From a virus: a stretch of DNA of 36,576 nt. Of this stretch, positions 1 through 6,060 are shown piece after piece. Under the pieces are notes generated by a model, which saw only the letters and a list, made by a program, of their open reading frames with translations, had not been told where the DNA came from and did not search any database. The translations under genes were made by a program, and so were the position numbers. Within the stretch, counting starts at the first letter, position 1; each line of letters starts with the position of its first letter. The DNA is taken from positions 1 to 36,576 of IMG/VR virus record IMGVR_UViG_3300043409_001730; one strand, 5' to 3'.

Positions 1-123
1 TGCGGACTTGGGGTTACGGAGAGAATAATGAATAATATTTGGGATATTATCAGAAATGGCAAACAGGCTATGTGTAGCGATTTATCACGCGCAAGGCCTA
101 ATGTTATAAAAGAAGCGCAAGAC
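1..123. repeat. Terminal duplication, left copy
   Basis: Bases 1-123 match 36454-36576 at 122 of 123 positions; the only difference is A at 24 against G at 36477. The early operon reads straight through the joined ends, so this is best seen as the overlap of a circular or circularly permuted genome rather than a true terminal repeat. The mismatch lies 4 bases before the ATG at 28, in the ribosome-binding region, and points to strain variation among the sequenced molecules. Confidence 0.9.
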
Positions 124-270
124 CGCGCCTTTAAAGCAATAGAAGCTTTGGAGCGCGAAAATGAGCGTTTAAACTTTGAATTATCATCAAGCCAGCGCGT
201 TATTCAAATCCCATATCAAGGTGAAATCAACAAATTTCCAGTTTCGACTGGTGGATTTATGGGGCAATGA
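28..270 (+). CDS. Small early protein, coiled-coil, unknown function
   Basis: This 80-residue protein is not recognised. It is mostly charged and predicted helical, with a heptad-like stretch around residues 30-55 (EALERENERLNFELSSS) suggesting a short coiled coil, so it may dimerise or bind a partner. The ATG at 28 follows a purine-rich GGAGAG sequence. It is the first gene after the hairpin stack at 36255-36447 and its stop overlaps the next start. A second, truncated copy begins at 36481 only because the window runs past one genome length. Its place between cro and the antirepressors suggests an early regulatory or host-takeover role, which is inference from position. Confidence 0.7.
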   Translation: MNNIWDIIRNGKQAMCSDLSRARPNVIKEAQDRAFKAIEALERENERLNFELSSSQRVIQIPYQGEINKFPVSTGGFMGQ

Positions 271-731
271 TGATGGTAAAATATTCTTATTCAGCTATTC
301 CTGAAGAAGTTCGGAAGCAAATTGCGTCTGATTACTCCGATGGTATCCCTATGAAAGCGCTACATAAGAAATATGAGCTGCAAACAAAGCAGATACAAGC
401 ACTTATGCGAGTAATTGGGGTATCACGACCCAAAAAACATGTAGAAAAAACATATGAAGCACCACTTGAGAAGCCGAATGAAGAGCTTCTAAACGGCAAT
501 TCAGCGGCTGCAATTGAACACCTGAAGGCTTGCTCAAATAAGTTTGCGCCAACGAATGAATGGCGCGGAAAAGCACTCAATGCCAAAATCATGGTTGATA
601 TTGTGCAGGGCGCAATACCAACCATGACGCACGCCGAAATGCACCGCGCGCGCTTGGCTGAAATTGACGGGGCTAAGGGCATTTCATTGCCCCGCCTAAG
701 GATACAACAAAGCAATGGTGGTGCGTTATGA
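267..731 (+). CDS. Early protein with probable N-terminal helix-turn-helix
   Basis: This 154-residue protein begins with three consecutive ATG codons (267, 270, 273) overlapping the stop of the gene before it. Residues 10-50 (EEVRKQIASDYSDGIPMKAL, then a helix containing TKQIQALMRVIGV) look like the recognition segment of a resolvase- or MerR-type helix-turn-helix, which would make it a DNA-binding regulator. The C-terminal half has a helical, basic stretch but no family I can name. It could be the protein that binds the two CGTCAC dyads in the next gene, or a small-terminase-like DNA binder. Both ideas are inference. The next gene overlaps its stop by four bases. Confidence 0.65.
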   Translation: MMMVKYSYSAIPEEVRKQIASDYSDGIPMKALHKKYELQTKQIQALMRVIGVSRPKKHVEKTYEAPLEKPNEELLNGNSAAAIEHLKACSNKFAPTNEWRGKALNAKIMVDIVQGAIPTMTHAEMHRARLAEIDGAKGISLPRLRIQQSNGGAL

Positions 732-958
732 GTATCACTAAAATTCGCCTTGTTTTTGCTTTGAATAAGCAAAATCTCTCACAAGAGGTTAAAGACGCTA
801 TTCTTGAATACACCTTCCCGCGTCACGGAAACTGCAAAAATAGTGACGAATTAAGCCCTAGCGGCTTAAGAATGCGTGTGAAAAGAAATAAAGCTAAGTC
901 CGATTTTAAAGCAAACCACGTCACAAATATCGCAAAAATAGTGACGGGGGCGCAATAA
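728..958 (+). CDS. Small basic early protein, unknown
   Basis: This 76-residue protein starts in an ATGA overlap with the upstream gene and ends at 958, where a further ATG overlaps its TAA. The C-terminal half is very basic (MRVKRNKAKSDFKANH), as expected of a nucleic-acid-binding peptide, but no family is recognised. The gene body carries two copies of a CGTCAC-N16-GTGACG dyad at 821-848 and 919-946. The copies sit in different reading frames, so the DNA itself and not the peptide appears conserved. The gene may therefore double as an operator region for the antirepressor transcript that follows. Confidence 0.55.
   Translation: MSITKIRLVFALNKQNLSQEVKDAILEYTFPRHGNCKNSDELSPSGLRMRVKRNKAKSDFKANHVTNIAKIVTGAQ
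821..848. promoter_or_regulatory. CGTCAC-N16-GTGACG dyad, copy 1
   Basis: A perfect 6-bp inverted repeat with a 16-base spacer inside the coding region 728-958. The right half also shares the 15-mer GCAAAAATAGTGACG with copy 2. Two helical half-sites this far apart would suit a dimer or tetramer binding the same DNA face, or a hairpin in RNA. Function is inference. Confidence 0.55.
919..946. promoter_or_regulatory. CGTCAC-N16-GTGACG dyad, copy 2
   Basis: Same arms, same 16-base spacing and the same GCAAAAATA before the right arm as copy 1, 98 bases downstream and in another reading frame. It ends 17 bases before the TTGACG box of the putative antirepressor promoter at 964, a typical place for an activator or repressor site. 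Confidence 0.6.
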
Positions 959-963
959 TGTTC

Positions 964-992
964 TTGACGCGCTCTCACGATTATGGCAATAT
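964..992 (+). promoter_or_regulatory. Candidate promoter for the C4/antirepressor transcript
   Basis: TTGACG at 964-969 and CAATAT at 987-992 are separated by 17 bases, a fair sigma-70 layout although the -10 box matches the consensus at only three positions. It would start transcription near 999, about 80 bases before the C4-like RNA. In phages P1 and P7 a constitutive promoter in this position drives c4. The assignment is inference from position and box match. Confidence 0.4.
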
Positions 993-1053
993 TCAAATCA
1001 CAAGCACAGCAGTGTTTGGGGGTTTAGCAGCCTTTAATCGAATTTTGCGCCAT

Positions 1054-1078
1054 AACGCGCCTTTTGGTGCGTTTTTTT
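1054..1078 (+). terminator. Rho-independent terminator before the C4 RNA
   Basis: AACGCGCC at 1054-1061 pairs with GGTGCGTT at 1066-1073 (eight pairs, one G-U) around a TTTT loop and is followed by T1074-T1078. It would attenuate transcription just upstream of the C4-like RNA, or separate the small early genes from the antirepressor genes. Confidence 0.7.
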
Positions 1079-1080
1079 AT

Positions 1081-1158
1081 GGTCAAGCGGGAACGGGATA
1101 CCTTAGGGTATGCCAGCTTCGCAAGTTCACTGGTCTGCTAACCTGTAACCGCTTGACC
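1081..1158 (+). ncRNA. c4: C4-type antisense RNA controlling the antirepressor
   Basis: A 78-base structured segment closed by a perfect 10-bp stem (GGTCAAGCGG at 1081-1090 with CCGCTTGACC at 1149-1158). Inside, ATACC 1098-1102 pairs with GGTAT 1107-1111, and CCAG 1113-1116 can pair with CTGG 1130-1133. Two single-stranded-prone segments are complementary to the leader of the next gene in the correct antiparallel order. CAAGTTC 1122-1128 matches GAACTTG 1194-1200 (7/7), covering the ribosome-binding region. CTGCTAACCTG 1135-1145 matches 1161-1171 (10/11). P1/P7 C4 RNA is also about 77 bases and blocks ant translation this way. What I see is the fold and complementarity; membership of the C4 family is a confident inference. 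Confidence 0.85.
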
Positions 1159-1160
1159 AC

Positions 1161-1200
1161 CAGTTTAGCAGCTCTTGGTCAAGTTTTTAAATGGAACTTG
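1161..1200 (+). promoter_or_regulatory. C4 target in the antirepressor leader
   Basis: This leader holds the b site (1161-1171) and the a site (1194-1200), complementary to C4 segments 1135-1145 and 1122-1128. The a site overlaps the GGAA that precedes the ATG at 1204. GGTCAAG at 1177-1183 can also pair with CTTGACC 1152-1158, competing with the C4 closing stem, so unprocessed and processed transcripts may fold differently. A further GTTTAGCAGC at 1022-1031 repeats the b site upstream of C4. Confidence 0.7.
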
Positions 1201-1203
1201 AAA

Positions 1204-1794
1204 ATGACCAAAGCCCTTATTGCGCCCTCATCGCGCCCTCTCACCTTAAATCACACAGTCAACCATGAGCCGCGCATTCTCGATATTGAGATTGCAGCCT
1301 CTTTAGGTTTGGCGCGCCCACGCGATATTCGTGATGTGATAATCAAAAACAAAGAAGAGCTTGAAAGCCTCGGTTCAATCGCGGTTACTAACCGCGCTTA
1401 CCGTGGACACCCAATAACTGAGTATTGGTTGAACGAAGCGCAAGCCCTTTTAATCTGCATGTTCTCGCGCACCCCTAAAGCCGCCGCTGTGCGCAAGCAG
1501 GTGATTGAGGTGTTTATGACTTATCGCGCTGGTCAATCACAATCACGCGCACTCATGGTTCAGCCCACCACAACATTTAAATGCCCCACAATGCCACGCA
1601 AACAAGCCGTGACATGGCAAGACTTAGAAGCCTTACTCTATTCAGCTTTTGGCAAAGACAAAGCCAACCCCGCTTTGCAAGCCCTCACACATGCGCTTGA
1701 AGAGGCTCTTTTGAAAAAAGAAATCACCCACGTGAGAGAGCGCAACAAAGCATCTGAAGAATTTTACGCAACACAACGCAAGCTTGCTGCTTAA
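1204..1794 (+). CDS. C4-controlled phage antirepressor (Rha/Ant-like)
   Basis: The open frame begins at 958, but its first 82 codons are the terminator and C4 RNA, so the ATG at 1204, preceded by GGAACTTG, is the likely start (196 residues). Residues 30-110 resemble the DNA-binding N-terminal domain of phage antirepressor and Rha-type proteins: a short helix-turn-helix (IAASLGLARPRDIRDVI) and a segment ending in ALLICMFSRTPKAAAVRKQV. The family is known to counter phage repressors or block host functions. C4 RNA should silence it in lysogens. The C-terminal 80 residues are charged and helical. Its stop overlaps the Shine-Dalgarno sequence of the second antirepressor, suggesting coupled synthesis. 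The exact family name is less certain than the role. Confidence 0.7.
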   Translation: MTKALIAPSSRPLTLNHTVNHEPRILDIEIAASLGLARPRDIRDVIIKNKEELESLGSIAVTNRAYRGHPITEYWLNEAQALLICMFSRTPKAAAVRKQVIEVFMTYRAGQSQSRALMVQPTTTFKCPTMPRKQAVTWQDLEALLYSAFGKDKANPALQALTHALEEALLKKEITHVRERNKASEEFYATQRKLAA

Positions 1795-1804
1795 GGAGAT
1801 TAAA

Positions 1805-2560
1805 ATGAACAAACTCATTCAAATCAACACTTCAAACTTTACGGGTGAATTAGTGCAAACGGTTAACGCCCGTGACCTGCATGATTTTTTAGATGTGAAG
1901 TCTCGCTTCAATGATTGGATTGTCAATCGTATCCGTGACTTTGATTTTGTTGAAAATAAAGACTTTATCACGGTTACTATAAATTTAGTAAACGGTGGTA
2001 AAGCGAAAGAATGTCATATTACCATTGATATGGCTAAAGAGCTTTCTATGGTTGAAAGAAGCGCAAAAGGCAAGGAAGCCCGTCAATATTTTCTTGATTG
2101 TGAAAAGGCTTTGAAAGCCCAGCCTGTGCTCACCAACACAGACCTTTTGCGCCTTGGCTATGAAGCGGCACAAGAGCGCGATAAGCTGCAACTGGTCATT
2201 CAAGAGCAAGCACCAAAGGTTAAGGCATTTGAAGAGCTAGAGGCTTCTGATGGCACAATGTCAATCACGATGGCTGCAAAGGCTTTAAGCCTAATTCCTG
2301 CAAAAATATTGTTTACGTGGCTTGTTGATATTGGTTGGATAAACCGCAAGCGGGGTGAAAAAGATAAAGAAGAGTGGGAGTGCAAAGCCTATGCCATTGA
2401 ACGTTGCTTTATGGAAAGCATAGCCCGTGTGGTTAAGCCAAAAAACAAGCCAAGTTTTGTGGTTATGCAGCCTGTTGTGACGGCAAAGGGTCTCTCGCAC
2501 TTAGCAAAGACAAAAGACGCTTATTTCTCTCGCTTATATTCACGCTCTTTGGCAGCATAG
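1805..2560 (+). CDS. AntA/AntB antirepressor with KilAC domain
   Basis: This 251-residue protein has two recognisable parts. Residues about 12-95 match the AntA/AntB domain (NARDLHDFLDVKSRFNDWI and later MAKELSMVERSAKGKEARQY). Residues about 120-245 match the KilAC C-terminal domain (TMSITMAAKALSLIPAKIL, WINRKRG, VTAKGLSHLAK). Such proteins bind and neutralise phage repressors or act on host DNA. The start at 1805 is chosen over an in-frame ATG at 1784 because AAGGAG at 1793-1798 sits correctly in front of it. It follows directly on the first antirepressor and is probably under the same C4 control. Two antirepressors in tandem, of different families, may answer to different repressors. Confidence 0.88.
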   Translation: MNKLIQINTSNFTGELVQTVNARDLHDFLDVKSRFNDWIVNRIRDFDFVENKDFITVTINLVNGGKAKECHITIDMAKELSMVERSAKGKEARQYFLDCEKALKAQPVLTNTDLLRLGYEAAQERDKLQLVIQEQAPKVKAFEELEASDGTMSITMAAKALSLIPAKILFTWLVDIGWINRKRGEKDKEEWECKAYAIERCFMESIARVVKPKNKPSFVVMQPVVTAKGLSHLAKTKDAYFSRLYSRSLAA

Positions 2561-2568
2561 GGGGCAAT

Positions 2569-3459
2569 ATGAAATATACCTCATTCATTACCACAGAATT
2601 AGACGACGCGATGCTTTCACTCACAGGCGACGGCTTCAAAGCCTATGCAAAGCTCATGATGGCTATAACTGTTCGTGGCGGTTTCATTAAATGCGACAAA
2701 GCAATGATTGCCAAGATTATTGGCATTAGACCATCTTCGCTTGACAAAATTTATGACGATGTGATTGCCTTCTTTCACTATGATAATGGGGAATTATCTC
2801 ATAAAAATATCAAAGATTATTCAAAGACTTCTGATAAATTATCAAAAGATTATGAAAAGATTCCCGAAAATCTTCCTTGTAAGCCATTGGAAAACAACGA
2901 TATTATTTCTTCTAATAGAATAGAAGAGAATAGAATAGAAGAGAATAATATAAAAACAATAACTAAAGTTATTGCAAAAAAAGAACCTGAAATTGAACTG
3001 TTCGAAAAAGCTGAAGAGTTGGTGATTGAAAAGCCAAAGGCGAAGCTTAAGCGCATGGTCGCAATTCCACTGAAAAACGAAAATTATGCTGATTTGGGTG
3101 AATTGCCTGAATTAAGAGCTGATTTAGCCGATGGTTTTACCAAATTATCTTTCGAAAAAGGATTTGACGAGAAGAAAACCTTTTCTGAATTGCGTAAATT
3201 TACCGATTACCACCTGTCAAAATGCACGAAGTTTGCCGATTGGCAAGCAACTTGCCGAACTTGGCTTGGAAACGCGAAGGATTGGGATAGACCACCGCCT
3301 CGATACCCACCACGACCAACCACAACGGCGCAAGAACGCAAAAACGAAGCATTTAACGATTTTTTTGGAAGCAAAGACAATGACCACGGCAATATCATCG
3401 ACATCACCCCCACTGGCAACCCAAGCGCGGTCTATCCTCGCCAAGCGATACTCGGCTGA
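2569..3459 (+). CDS. Replication initiator / replisome organiser (DUF1376-like)
   Basis: This 296-residue protein begins with a winged-helix-like domain (residues 1-85, FITTELDDAMLSLTGDGFKA and IIGIRPSSLDKIYDDVIAFF), similar to DUF1376 and O-type phage initiators. A low-complexity linker contains two NRIEE repeats (about residues 116-125). A C-terminal domain ends with DWQATCRTWLGNAKDW, a tryptophan-spaced pattern common at the end of such replication proteins. It would bind the origin and recruit host helicase. The origin often lies inside such genes, and the tandem DNA repeat at 2914-2943 is a candidate. AGGGG precedes the ATG. The next gene starts inside its last 80 bases. Confidence 0.7.
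   Translation: MKYTSFITTELDDAMLSLTGDGFKAYAKLMMAITVRGGFIKCDKAMIAKIIGIRPSSLDKIYDDVIAFFHYDNGELSHKNIKDYSKTSDKLSKDYEKIPENLPCKPLENNDIISSNRIEENRIEENNIKTITKVIAKKEPEIELFEKAEELVIEKPKAKLKRMVAIPLKNENYADLGELPELRADLADGFTKLSFEKGFDEKKTFSELRKFTDYHLSKCTKFADWQATCRTWLGNAKDWDRPPPRYPPRPTTTAQERKNEAFNDFFGSKDNDHGNIIDITPTGNPSAVYPRQAILG
2914..2943. repeat. Two tandem 15-bp repeats in the replication gene
   Basis: AATAGAATAGAAGAG occurs at 2914-2928 and again at 2929-2943, then AATAATA. It encodes NRIEE twice and is strongly AT- and purine-rich. Similar repeats inside lambda O-type genes are origin iterons; here the origin role is inference. Confidence 0.6.
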
Positions 3460-4048
3460 AAATTGTGAATTTGTGAAAGGCGTAGGATATGTTGCAAAAC
3501 TTGAAACGCGCTTGAATGACAGCGAAATTAATGTTTTAACGGCATATTCAAAGAAAATCGACGGCTTTTTACTGCCATGCGCAGAAGCACAAGTGAAAGA
3601 GGAAATAGAGCCTCTTATGCTTCAATTCCAAGGGCAAATTGCTGATATTTCTAAAATTGGCAAGGTTTACACCCAATTTCTTAGCGAATACCCACAATGG
3701 CTTTTAGCGCGTTATGTGAATGAGTTTTTCGGTGGTAAAATGGGAGCGAAAGCGTTTTTGCCAACAGTGCCTGAAATTAGCTCGTGGTGCAATGCGCAAT
3801 TAGAGCAAGCAAGGCGCGAAAAACAAAACATATTCGCTTTACTCAATGCAAAGTTCATAGGGCGCATAGAGGCAACTGATGAGCAAAAGCAGGCTGCTGT
3901 CATCATGCTGGCTGATTATCGCAAAGATGATTTTTTACCAAAATCTAAGGGGTTTAACCGCCCTGCAATCGACTTAAACAATTACACACCAAGCCCTCAC
4001 GGGGCGGCAATAAAACAAGATTTAGAAAATAGAAAGAGCGCAAAATGA
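3380..4048 (+). CDS. Replication-module protein, possible helicase loader partner
   Basis: The frame is open from 3131, but that early part overlaps the replication gene and reads as unlikely protein. ATG 3380, with GGAAG eight bases upstream, gives a sensible 222-residue protein. Residues about 95-150 contain YPQWLLARYVNEFF and FLPTVPEISSWCNAQLEQAR. This W-and-PE pattern is seen in phage proteins that follow DUF1376-type initiators and is often of unassigned function. It sits between the initiator and SSB and its stop overlaps the SSB start, so a role in replication such as helicase loading is likely by context only. Confidence 0.6.
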   Translation: MTTAISSTSPPLATQARSILAKRYSAENCEFVKGVGYVAKLETRLNDSEINVLTAYSKKIDGFLLPCAEAQVKEEIEPLMLQFQGQIADISKIGKVYTQFLSEYPQWLLARYVNEFFGGKMGAKAFLPTVPEISSWCNAQLEQARREKQNIFALLNAKFIGRIEATDEQKQAAVIMLADYRKDDFLPKSKGFNRPAIDLNNYTPSPHGAAIKQDLENRKSAK

Positions 4049-4482
4049 GCGGTTCAATAAACAAGGTAATTCTAATCGGCAATCTGGGCAAAGACCCTGT
4101 TGTAAAGGATTCTCAATATGGGAAGCTTGTTAACTTCTCTCTTGCCACAAGCGAGAGCTGGAAAGACAAAAAAACGGGCGAGAAAAAATCTCTTTCTCAA
4201 TGGCACAATGTCGTTATTAAAAATAACGATGGCTTGGCAGGAATTGCTGAAAAATACCTCAAAAAAGGCTCTAAAGTCTTTATACAAGGCAAGCTTGAAA
4301 CTCGCAAATACACCAAAGATGGGGCTGATGTTTACGTGACTGAAATTATCGTTGGTGCTTATGGTGGGGAGATTACCCTTCTTGGTAACCCCTCAAATGG
4401 CGACGAAAAACGGGACAACGGCTATGAAGGGCAAGAGAAGGGTGAAAATAACGCGCCGCATGATGACGATATACCATTTTAG
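4045..4482 (+). CDS. ssb: Single-stranded DNA-binding protein
   Basis: This 145-residue protein is a standard SSB. An OB-fold occupies residues 1-112 (INKVILIGNLGKDPVVK, LATSESWKDKKTGEK, WHNVVIKN, YLKKGSKVFIQGKLETRKY). A disordered, charged linker follows, and the conserved acidic tip DDDIPF ends the protein and recruits partner proteins. It coats single-stranded DNA during phage replication and probably also supports the RecT annealase encoded in the leftward operon. The start overlaps the upstream stop by four bases, indicating coupled translation within the replication module. Identification is secure. Confidence 0.96.
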   Translation: MSGSINKVILIGNLGKDPVVKDSQYGKLVNFSLATSESWKDKKTGEKKSLSQWHNVVIKNNDGLAGIAEKYLKKGSKVFIQGKLETRKYTKDGADVYVTEIIVGAYGGEITLLGNPSNGDEKRDNGYEGQEKGENNAPHDDDIPF

Positions 4483-4491
4483 GAAAAAGCT

Positions 4492-4683
4492 ATGACCATT
4501 ATAAAATTAAAAAATATGTCTGACATGGAACTTCTCGAATACGCACAAAGTCAAGTTGGTTACGCTATCCAAGGCGAGCCAACGGCGCAAGATATTGCAA
4601 TCAAATCAATGAAAGACGAAGCCTATTCATTGTGGTATTATCATGCCCTTTGTGATTTGAAAAAAAATTGTCTAAATAATTAA
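4492..4683 (+). CDS. Small protein at the end of the early operon, unknown
   Basis: This 63-residue protein is not recognised. It is acidic to neutral and helical, without membrane segment or cysteine motif (one Cys near the C-terminus in HALCDLKKNC). An AGGA sequence at 4481-4484 precedes the ATG at 4492, and it lies nine bases after ssb, so it is co-transcribed with the replication genes. It is the last gene before the 136-base intergenic region that seems to separate early from late genes. Confidence 0.6.
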   Translation: MTIIKLKNMSDMELLEYAQSQVGYAIQGEPTAQDIAIKSMKDEAYSLWYYHALCDLKKNCLNN

Positions 4684-4691
4684 CCCACTGA

Positions 4692-4769
4692 TTTATAACG
4701 ATAATTCTAAAATTATACTGATTTTGGTTTAATTATTTAAAATTGACAGATTAACCATGTTGTGATAGT
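4692..4769 (+). promoter_or_regulatory. Candidate promoter region for the late operon
   Basis: The AT-rich gap 4684-4819 holds two possible promoters. TTTATA 4692-4697 is followed after 16 bases by TATACT 4714-4719. A perfect -35 box TTGACA 4743-4748 is followed by a weak GATAGT 4764-4769 with a short 15-base spacer. The weak -10 of the second would fit a promoter needing a phage activator. Placement before the packaging and morphogenesis genes supports a late or delayed-early promoter. Confidence 0.45.
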
Positions 4770-4787
4770 GATTGATTGTCTACACCG

Positions 4788-4811
4788 CCTTTCGTTTTTC
4801 ACAATGAAAGG
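4788..4811 (+). promoter_or_regulatory. Hairpin masking the ribosome-binding site of the next gene
   Basis: CCTTTC at 4788-4793 is fully complementary to GAAAGG at 4806-4811, with a 12-base loop. The right arm is the Shine-Dalgarno sequence for ATG 4820, and a T-rich stretch follows. The hairpin could limit translation or act as a weak terminator. The left arm is adjoined by TTGTCTACACCGCC (4776-4789), the exact reverse complement of 36424-36437. Confidence 0.45.
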
Positions 4812-4819
4812 TTATTTTT

Positions 4820-5383
4820 ATGCTCACACAAAATGAAATTATGATTGCCACGACGTCTAACAAAGATGACGCTCGTTTTGATTGGCGAACCATACCCACG
4901 CCTGAGCGGTTGTCAAAGTCATCTGCAACGATTGAAACCTTTAGAGACCGCCTCACAAGCGATAGCGATGGCGTCACGCACAGCCTCAAGGCAAAGCGCG
5001 TGCGAATGACGGGCAGTGTCTTAGAACGTCTCCACAAGGCTGCAAAGCTCACTGATGAGCAATATGAGGCAGGCAAGCGTTATGAGGTTTTGTCTCATCT
5101 TGCACGTGGCTCTCAAATTAAATCATCGCTAGGGCAGTTTGCAGGCTCAAGGGGCGGCAATGTGTTTGACGCTAACAAAGCAAGCCCACTAGACCGCCTC
5201 ATCGCGCTACAGCACCGCTTGACGCCGCAAGAGCGCATCTCCCTTGATATGATTATCTGGCAGGATATTGAGCCTGTCTTATGTGGTAAAACGCTTGATA
5301 GCAAGCTGAGGGTTTACAAAACACAAAGAATGTGGCGCGCCCTCGCAATGAAGCATTTAAAGTTAGGATTGGATAAAATATGA
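4820..5383 (+). CDS. Possible late-gene regulator or packaging accessory, unknown
   Basis: This 187-residue protein starts at ATG 4820 after AAAGG at 4807-4811; an in-frame ATG at 4841 is an alternative. It is rich in charged residues and predicted helical. The segment LTDEQYEAGKRYEVLSHLAR and the C-terminal RVYKTQRMWRALAMKHL resemble the helical DNA-binding proteins (DUF6456-like) that precede terminase genes in alphaproteobacterial phages, but I cannot assign a family firmly. Being first in the late operon it may act as a late transcription activator or small-terminase helper. Its stop overlaps the next start. Confidence 0.6.
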   Translation: MLTQNEIMIATTSNKDDARFDWRTIPTPERLSKSSATIETFRDRLTSDSDGVTHSLKAKRVRMTGSVLERLHKAAKLTDEQYEAGKRYEVLSHLARGSQIKSSLGQFAGSRGGNVFDANKASPLDRLIALQHRLTPQERISLDMIIWQDIEPVLCGKTLDSKLRVYKTQRMWRALAMKHLKLGLDKI

Positions 5384-5679
5384 TAAAGCAATATGAGCCA
5401 GTTTTAGGTCCAGTAAGAGCAATCCACTTTAACCCCGATAATTTCAATTATTGTGTTGAGATTATTGAGCTTGAAAACCACAAGTGCGTTATATCTTCAT
5501 CTGGGGATATGACTGCCATCTCTTTTTCTGATGGCAAGGGGTCTTACGCTATCGCACGTATTGGTGATTATATCGTTTTTGACGGTCTAAAATGTTTCGT
5601 ATTGAGCGCAGGTGAGTTTCAATCTTGCTACAAAGAAACAAGCCTATGCCCTCTTGACAAATCGACCGCGCTATCGTAG
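5380..5679 (+). CDS. Hypothetical protein upstream of terminase
   Basis: This 99-residue protein is not recognised. It starts in an ATGA overlap with the gene before, so it is translationally coupled. Predicted structure is mainly beta-strand, with alternating hydrophobic stretches (NYCVEIIELENHKCVIS, YAIARIGDYIVFDGL) and three cysteines without zinc-site spacing. The fold could be a small SH3- or OB-like barrel. No signal peptide is seen. About 60 bases without an obvious hairpin separate it from the likely start of the small terminase gene. Confidence 0.6.
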   Translation: MIKQYEPVLGPVRAIHFNPDNFNYCVEIIELENHKCVISSSGDMTAISFSDGKGSYAIARIGDYIVFDGLKCFVLSAGEFQSCYKETSLCPLDKSTALS

Positions 5680-5739
5680 AAAGCATGTAGATTGGATAAT
5701 TGCGAGTTGCGATTACCACCAACACAAAAACTCCCCCTC

Positions 5740-6060
5740 ATGATTAATAATTCTAAAAAGAAAACTGCCAGCTTCAACTTGGCGGCTTTAGCGCGTTCAA
5801 AAACAACCACCGCAATCGAGATAATCTCACGCATCATGGTTGACCCCGCCGCTTCACATGCTGACCAGTTAAAAGCCGCATCAATTATTCTTGACAGGGG
5901 GCATGGAAGGGCTGTGAATGTTAATATTGATAGCGATTTCGAAACACAATTCGGCGATTTAAGTGACGACGAACTTAATGAGCAAGCACGAAGCATTATT
6001 GGATTTATCCAAGATAGCGGCGGAACTGCACAAGAGACGAGTAAAAAGCTCCTTCACTGA
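5740..6060 (+). CDS. terS: Probable small terminase subunit
   Basis: A small helical protein directly before, and overlapping, the large terminase gene. Residues about 38-65 (HADQLKAASIILDRGHGRAV) match a pattern typical of short phage proteins in alphaproteobacteria that form the DNA-recognition part of terminase. The open frame can extend to a TTG at 5692, but ATG 5740 (106 residues) is preferred. Neither start has a clear Shine-Dalgarno sequence, which is a weak point. The final 80-100 bases also encode the start of the large subunit in another frame, an overlap common in packaging modules. Family assignment rests on position and the LDRGHGRA pattern. Confidence 0.6.
   Translation: MINNSKKKTASFNLAALARSKTTTAIEIISRIMVDPAASHADQLKAASIILDRGHGRAVNVNIDSDFETQFGDLSDDELNEQARSIIGFIQDSGGTAQETSKKLLH

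Noticed and set aside
332-772. 146-codon leftward frame opposite 267-731
   Set aside because: It lies entirely against coupled rightward genes, has no promoter or ribosome-binding site, and its Cys/Ser-rich product looks like an antisense shadow.
958-1203. N-terminal 82 codons of the long frame containing the antirepressor
   Set aside because: This stretch is a terminator plus the C4 RNA and its target; the protein sequence is an artefact of the RNA, so the start was moved to 1204.
4968-4990. Third CGTCAC dyad near 4972
   Set aside because: CGTCAC occurs there, but no GTGACG lies 16 bases away.
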